Shown here: positions 61,341 to 64,000 of the stretch, one piece after another
Layout of the letters: each line of letters begins with the position of its first letter
How positions within the stretch are numbered: the stretch's first letter is position 1
Assembly (NCBI GenBank): GCA_037576195.1
Contig: CM075101.1
Coordinates: 44,702,001-44,766,000 of the forward strand
From: Phytoseiulus persimilis
Taxonomy: Eukaryota > Arthropoda > Arachnida > Mesostigmata > Phytoseiidae
Length of the DNA stretch: 64,000 nucleotides
Direction: 5' to 3'
Notes under the pieces: model-generated
What the model was told of the DNA's origin: nothing
Databases searched by the model: none
Seen by the model: only the letters and a program-made list of their open reading frames with translations
Program-made: the position numbers and the translations under genes

Positions 61341-61768
61341 TAAGCATCTTTCTGAGTCATTCCACGCACACCGTGTGTGAGTTGATGAGAACAACGGTGT
61401 AGCAGCGGTCCGCAATGAAATCGGAATGCGATTGGTGCAGAACGAACGACATCCTCGTCTTTGGTTTTATAAGATCGACACACTGCTCGGGTTTGTCGTG
61501 TGTGGCCTCAACAAGACACGAGAATTGAGCCCTGTCCCATCGTTCACCTGAAATGAGACTCACTCCAGGCACTCTGATCACGGAAAATGGTGCTAATGGA
61601 ATATCGCACCAGCTCCTTGGATGGATGCATCTGAAAGACTGCGAGATCTTCCGGATCGCTGGAAAATGGGCTCCGCGTCGCGCCTCCGCTGATCGCATCT
61701 TTGGCTTTTGGAGTTTCCTCTGGAACCTCAGCTGCCTCTCACACTTCCAAAGTCCTCTTCTGGACTCG

Positions 61769-62380
61769 TCGCTGAGCATAGAAGTCCCGTTGAATCCCAC
61801 CAAGGCTCTATTTGAGGGGAGAGAAGTTGTCGGGATTCCGAGTATCCGGGATTCTGGGTATTTATGTCGGGATTCTGGGTATTCGGGATTCCGGGTAATC
61901 GGGATTTCGGGTATGCATCGAATCTTCGCCAGGAAACTCGTCGCCGACGGCTCGGCGCCACAGCGGCTAGTCGCGGGACAACTCTTCGCCAACCAACTCG
62001 ACGCCAGGAACTGAGTCTCCTCCGAAACCACGGGGAATCGAGTACTGCAACGTGAATTCCGTTTCTCTGATTTGACCTCCTCCGTTCCCAATTTCCTGGT
62101 CTGATTCGTAAACGCCTCGTCAGGATTTCGATTCAGTCGAATATCTGGTTCTACGGCCCATACATTGAAATCACGCTGCCCTTGATGAAACCCGAGCCCC
62201 GATGCAGGACGACCCCAGTGGCCGATATTAGGCGATACTCAACGATGAGTTGTCCGGCGACGAGTCACCTCAGCGACGAGTGGTCCCGCGATGAGTCGCG
62301 CTGGCGCCGAATCGTCAGCGAAGAACTGTCCGGCGATGAGATTACGGCGACGAGTTGTCCTGCTCCGGGGATTCCCAGGT
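61769..62380 (-). repeat. MULE right terminal inverted repeat, interrupted
   Basis: Segment 61769-61915 is the inverted copy of the left inner arm. Segment 62240-62380 is the inverted copy of the left outer arm. The ~320 bp between them has no match in the left arm as a unit, but holds ACTCGTCGCC-like motifs in direct orientation to the left arm. This suggests rearrangement or insertion within the arm. Confidence 0.75.
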
Positions 62381-64000
62381 CACTTCATATTGATAATAGT
62401 GCCACAACACACTGCAAAGGGGAACTTTGAGGAGCGCCTTCACCGAGACGCTCCCCTGGGTTTTCCAGGCGAAGACCCTCCAGGAGCTTTCTTGCGTCGG
62501 GAGTCCCGGGACTAGGCGCTCATTTATTCGTGAAATTCCGTGAGGAAATGGTCGTAAGACAAACACGGATTACCTGTCTTTTGTTGTGGTCATCGCCCGT
62601 GGTTCTATAGCCGCTGGTGTCAGCCTTACAGGGTGTTTTTAGGTCGGGAATTATCGAGCGCGATTCTGTTTTGTTTGTTTGTGTGTTTGTATCGCGCCTC
62701 AGTAGCTCAGAGGCAGCTGTCAATGCTTCAACAGCTGACTTAAAGCTGGCTCGTCCGAGATTGCATCCCATCAGTATCGCACCCGGTGTATTGTACTGGG
62801 GTCAGAATATGATCAAGTTATACATCGCAGCCACGGCTGGCCCCAATCTCTTCATTGAAGGTGAAGGTTGCCTTGAGGAGGCTTTGAACAAGGAACTCGC
62901 CCTCCTCTGAGCTGGTGGCGGTGACCGCGTGAGCCTCAAACCAGAAAGTTTGAACGATATTTTCATTCTCCGAGGAGCGTTTAAATAGGCAAGAAGGAAG
63001 CCATCAAAATCCACCGATGATCTGAGCAATAATTTTTAGATGAGAAATTCGCAATGATAGGATACAGCCCTCTCGAGAATTCCCTAGCTCGCTTTGTGTT
63101 GTAGTTTATAGTATGCGTGTTCTCTTACAGTGAATGAAACAATGCGTTCATTCTTCGAGTTGCCACATGAATGCAAGAGCTTAAATAATACGTACGTGGC
63201 TTTTCTTCTCTTACTGCTCCCCCATATCAAGTTACGAAAAGAAGATGCACTGAACCACGCCTCGAGGATAGCGTGTTGGTGTGCATTTGGTAGCAATGTG
63301 CTGGAAACAGTTTGAGTCGACCGTGAGACTTCGCGGATCCGCTCTGCAGAGATCCGCGGACCCTACTCCACGGGATCCGCGGATCTCAAAATTCTCAAAA
63401 AAATCTATTTTCGATTGCGATCGCAGAAGATAAATGGCCTCGAAATCTTTCGGTACATCGCCACTCACAGGTGGGGGGCGAATCTTGAACCCGCGCGAGG
63501 ATCCATCGTCACAGAATACGAAGTGTCTCCTCCTCCCGGTCCTTATATGCTTGCCCGGTTTGAGCAGCCATACTCCTTTAACGATTCCCGGCTCCAGAAC
63601 GCCCGTCTGGATGACTCGGACGTTCGTCGGGGGAGCTTTATACTGGTGTTTGTGGCTCGAGCTCAGGAACAGAGATCGATGATAAAGCATGGCGAAGCAT
63701 GGAACGTTGTTCCATCTCAGTGCCGGAGGCTCGCGTTCAACTCAACAGACGAGCGTCAGAGTCGACTCAGCGTCACAATGTTCCGCCATCTCGTCGTTGG
63801 CGATCGACGGATTATCAGCGGGATAGGCTTTCTACGCATATTCATCTACCGATCGCGGTGGATCACTCAGGTTCGTATCGCCACTTCGTAAATCATTCCC
63901 CGATGTTGGCTTCAGACGGAGTCGCTTCGCCGCAAGGTGGTTCCATATCACGCCAAGCCTCCGCCGCTGTCCTGCCCTTCTTGAACTGAGAAACTTTTGC
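62381..64000. other. 3' stretch, no supported gene
   Basis: Nothing conserved is recognised. A tRNA-like A-box (TAGCTCAGAGGC, ~62706) is followed by a weak B-box-like sequence (~62755), possibly a degenerate SINE. Near 63325-63390 the palindromic GATCCGCGGATC-type motif recurs three times. The frame 63415-63891 lacks an ATG and has no motif. Confidence 0.4.

Larger units (their letters stand above)
58511..62380 (+). mobile_element. Mutator-like DNA transposon (MULE), ~3.9 kb
   Basis: A FLYWCH/DDE transposase gene is enclosed by long inverted repeats. The outermost inverted match is GGGATTCCCCGG at 58517 against GGGAATCCCCGG (reverse strand) ending at 62376, extended by ACCTG on both ends. 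The inner arm 58607-58753 is repeated inverted at 61769-61915 at high identity. That arm contains several CCCGAATACCCAGAAT-like subrepeats. The right arm is split by ~320 bp of extra sequence (61916-62240) rich in ACTCGTCGCC-like motifs. Flanking 9-mers AACTTCTTT (58502-58510) and CACTTCATA (62381-62389) match at 6 of 9 positions, compatible with an aged 9-bp Mutator target duplication. Long TIRs, a 9-bp duplication and this transposase type are the Mutator superfamily pattern. Confidence 0.82.

Noticed and set aside
63400..63891. 158-codon plus frame near the right edge and its antisense partner
   Set aside because: No ATG on the plus strand and no motifs on either strand.

Overview
The window is animal nuclear DNA. 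Every confident gene is split by short GT-AG introns (mostly 80-400 bp) and encodes a conserved metazoan protein. AATAAA signals follow most stop codons, and DNA transposons lie in introns and intergenic space. The compact introns, a single SNX1/2-type gene and the transposon types suggest an arthropod, perhaps a mite. That placement is inference; no marker gene here fixes the species. The exon models below were built by hand from homology and splice sites. In each model the reading phases close exactly.

Layout. 1-11.4 kb has no gene I can support and is transposon-rich: a dispersed ~55-bp repeat, two hAT-like elements with 8-bp target duplications, a fold-back element, a LINE 3' remnant and a broken hAT transposase tail. 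11.5-17.2 kb (+) is a multi-Tudor protein gene, followed at 17.9-18.7 kb (+) by V-ATPase subunit e. 21.3-25.8 kb (-) is an SNX1/SNX2 sorting nexin with a small hAT MITE in an intron. 26.15-26.68 kb (-) is TMEM223, divergent from DDX20/Gemin3 at 27.1-29.9 kb (+). 31.3-35.4 kb (-) is NOP58, whose fourth intron holds a ~192-bp tandem array. NOP58 is divergent from GON4L at 36.2-44.3 kb (+), which has 20 exons and a possible nested small membrane-protein ORF. 46.2-52.1 kb (-) is CASC3/Barentsz, with an enlarged low-complexity N-terminal region and a 21-bp coding minisatellite. 52-58.5 kb is repeat-rich and nearly gene-free. 58.5-62.4 kb is a nearly complete Mutator-like element (MULE) with long inverted repeats around a FLYWCH/DDE transposase gene. 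62.4-64 kb has nothing I can support.

Together, DDX20 (SMN complex), NOP58 (box C/D snoRNP) and CASC3 (exon junction complex) are RNA-processing genes. The Tudor gene probably acts in a germline or small-RNA pathway. GON4L is a nuclear co-regulator. V-ATPase e and the sorting nexin act in endosomes, and TMEM223 in mitochondria. Nothing suggests an operon. Neighbours are arranged as two divergent pairs with a likely shared promoter region, plus convergent pairs.

The most unusual material is the transposon set, above all the MULE with composite inverted arms and a defective splice donor.
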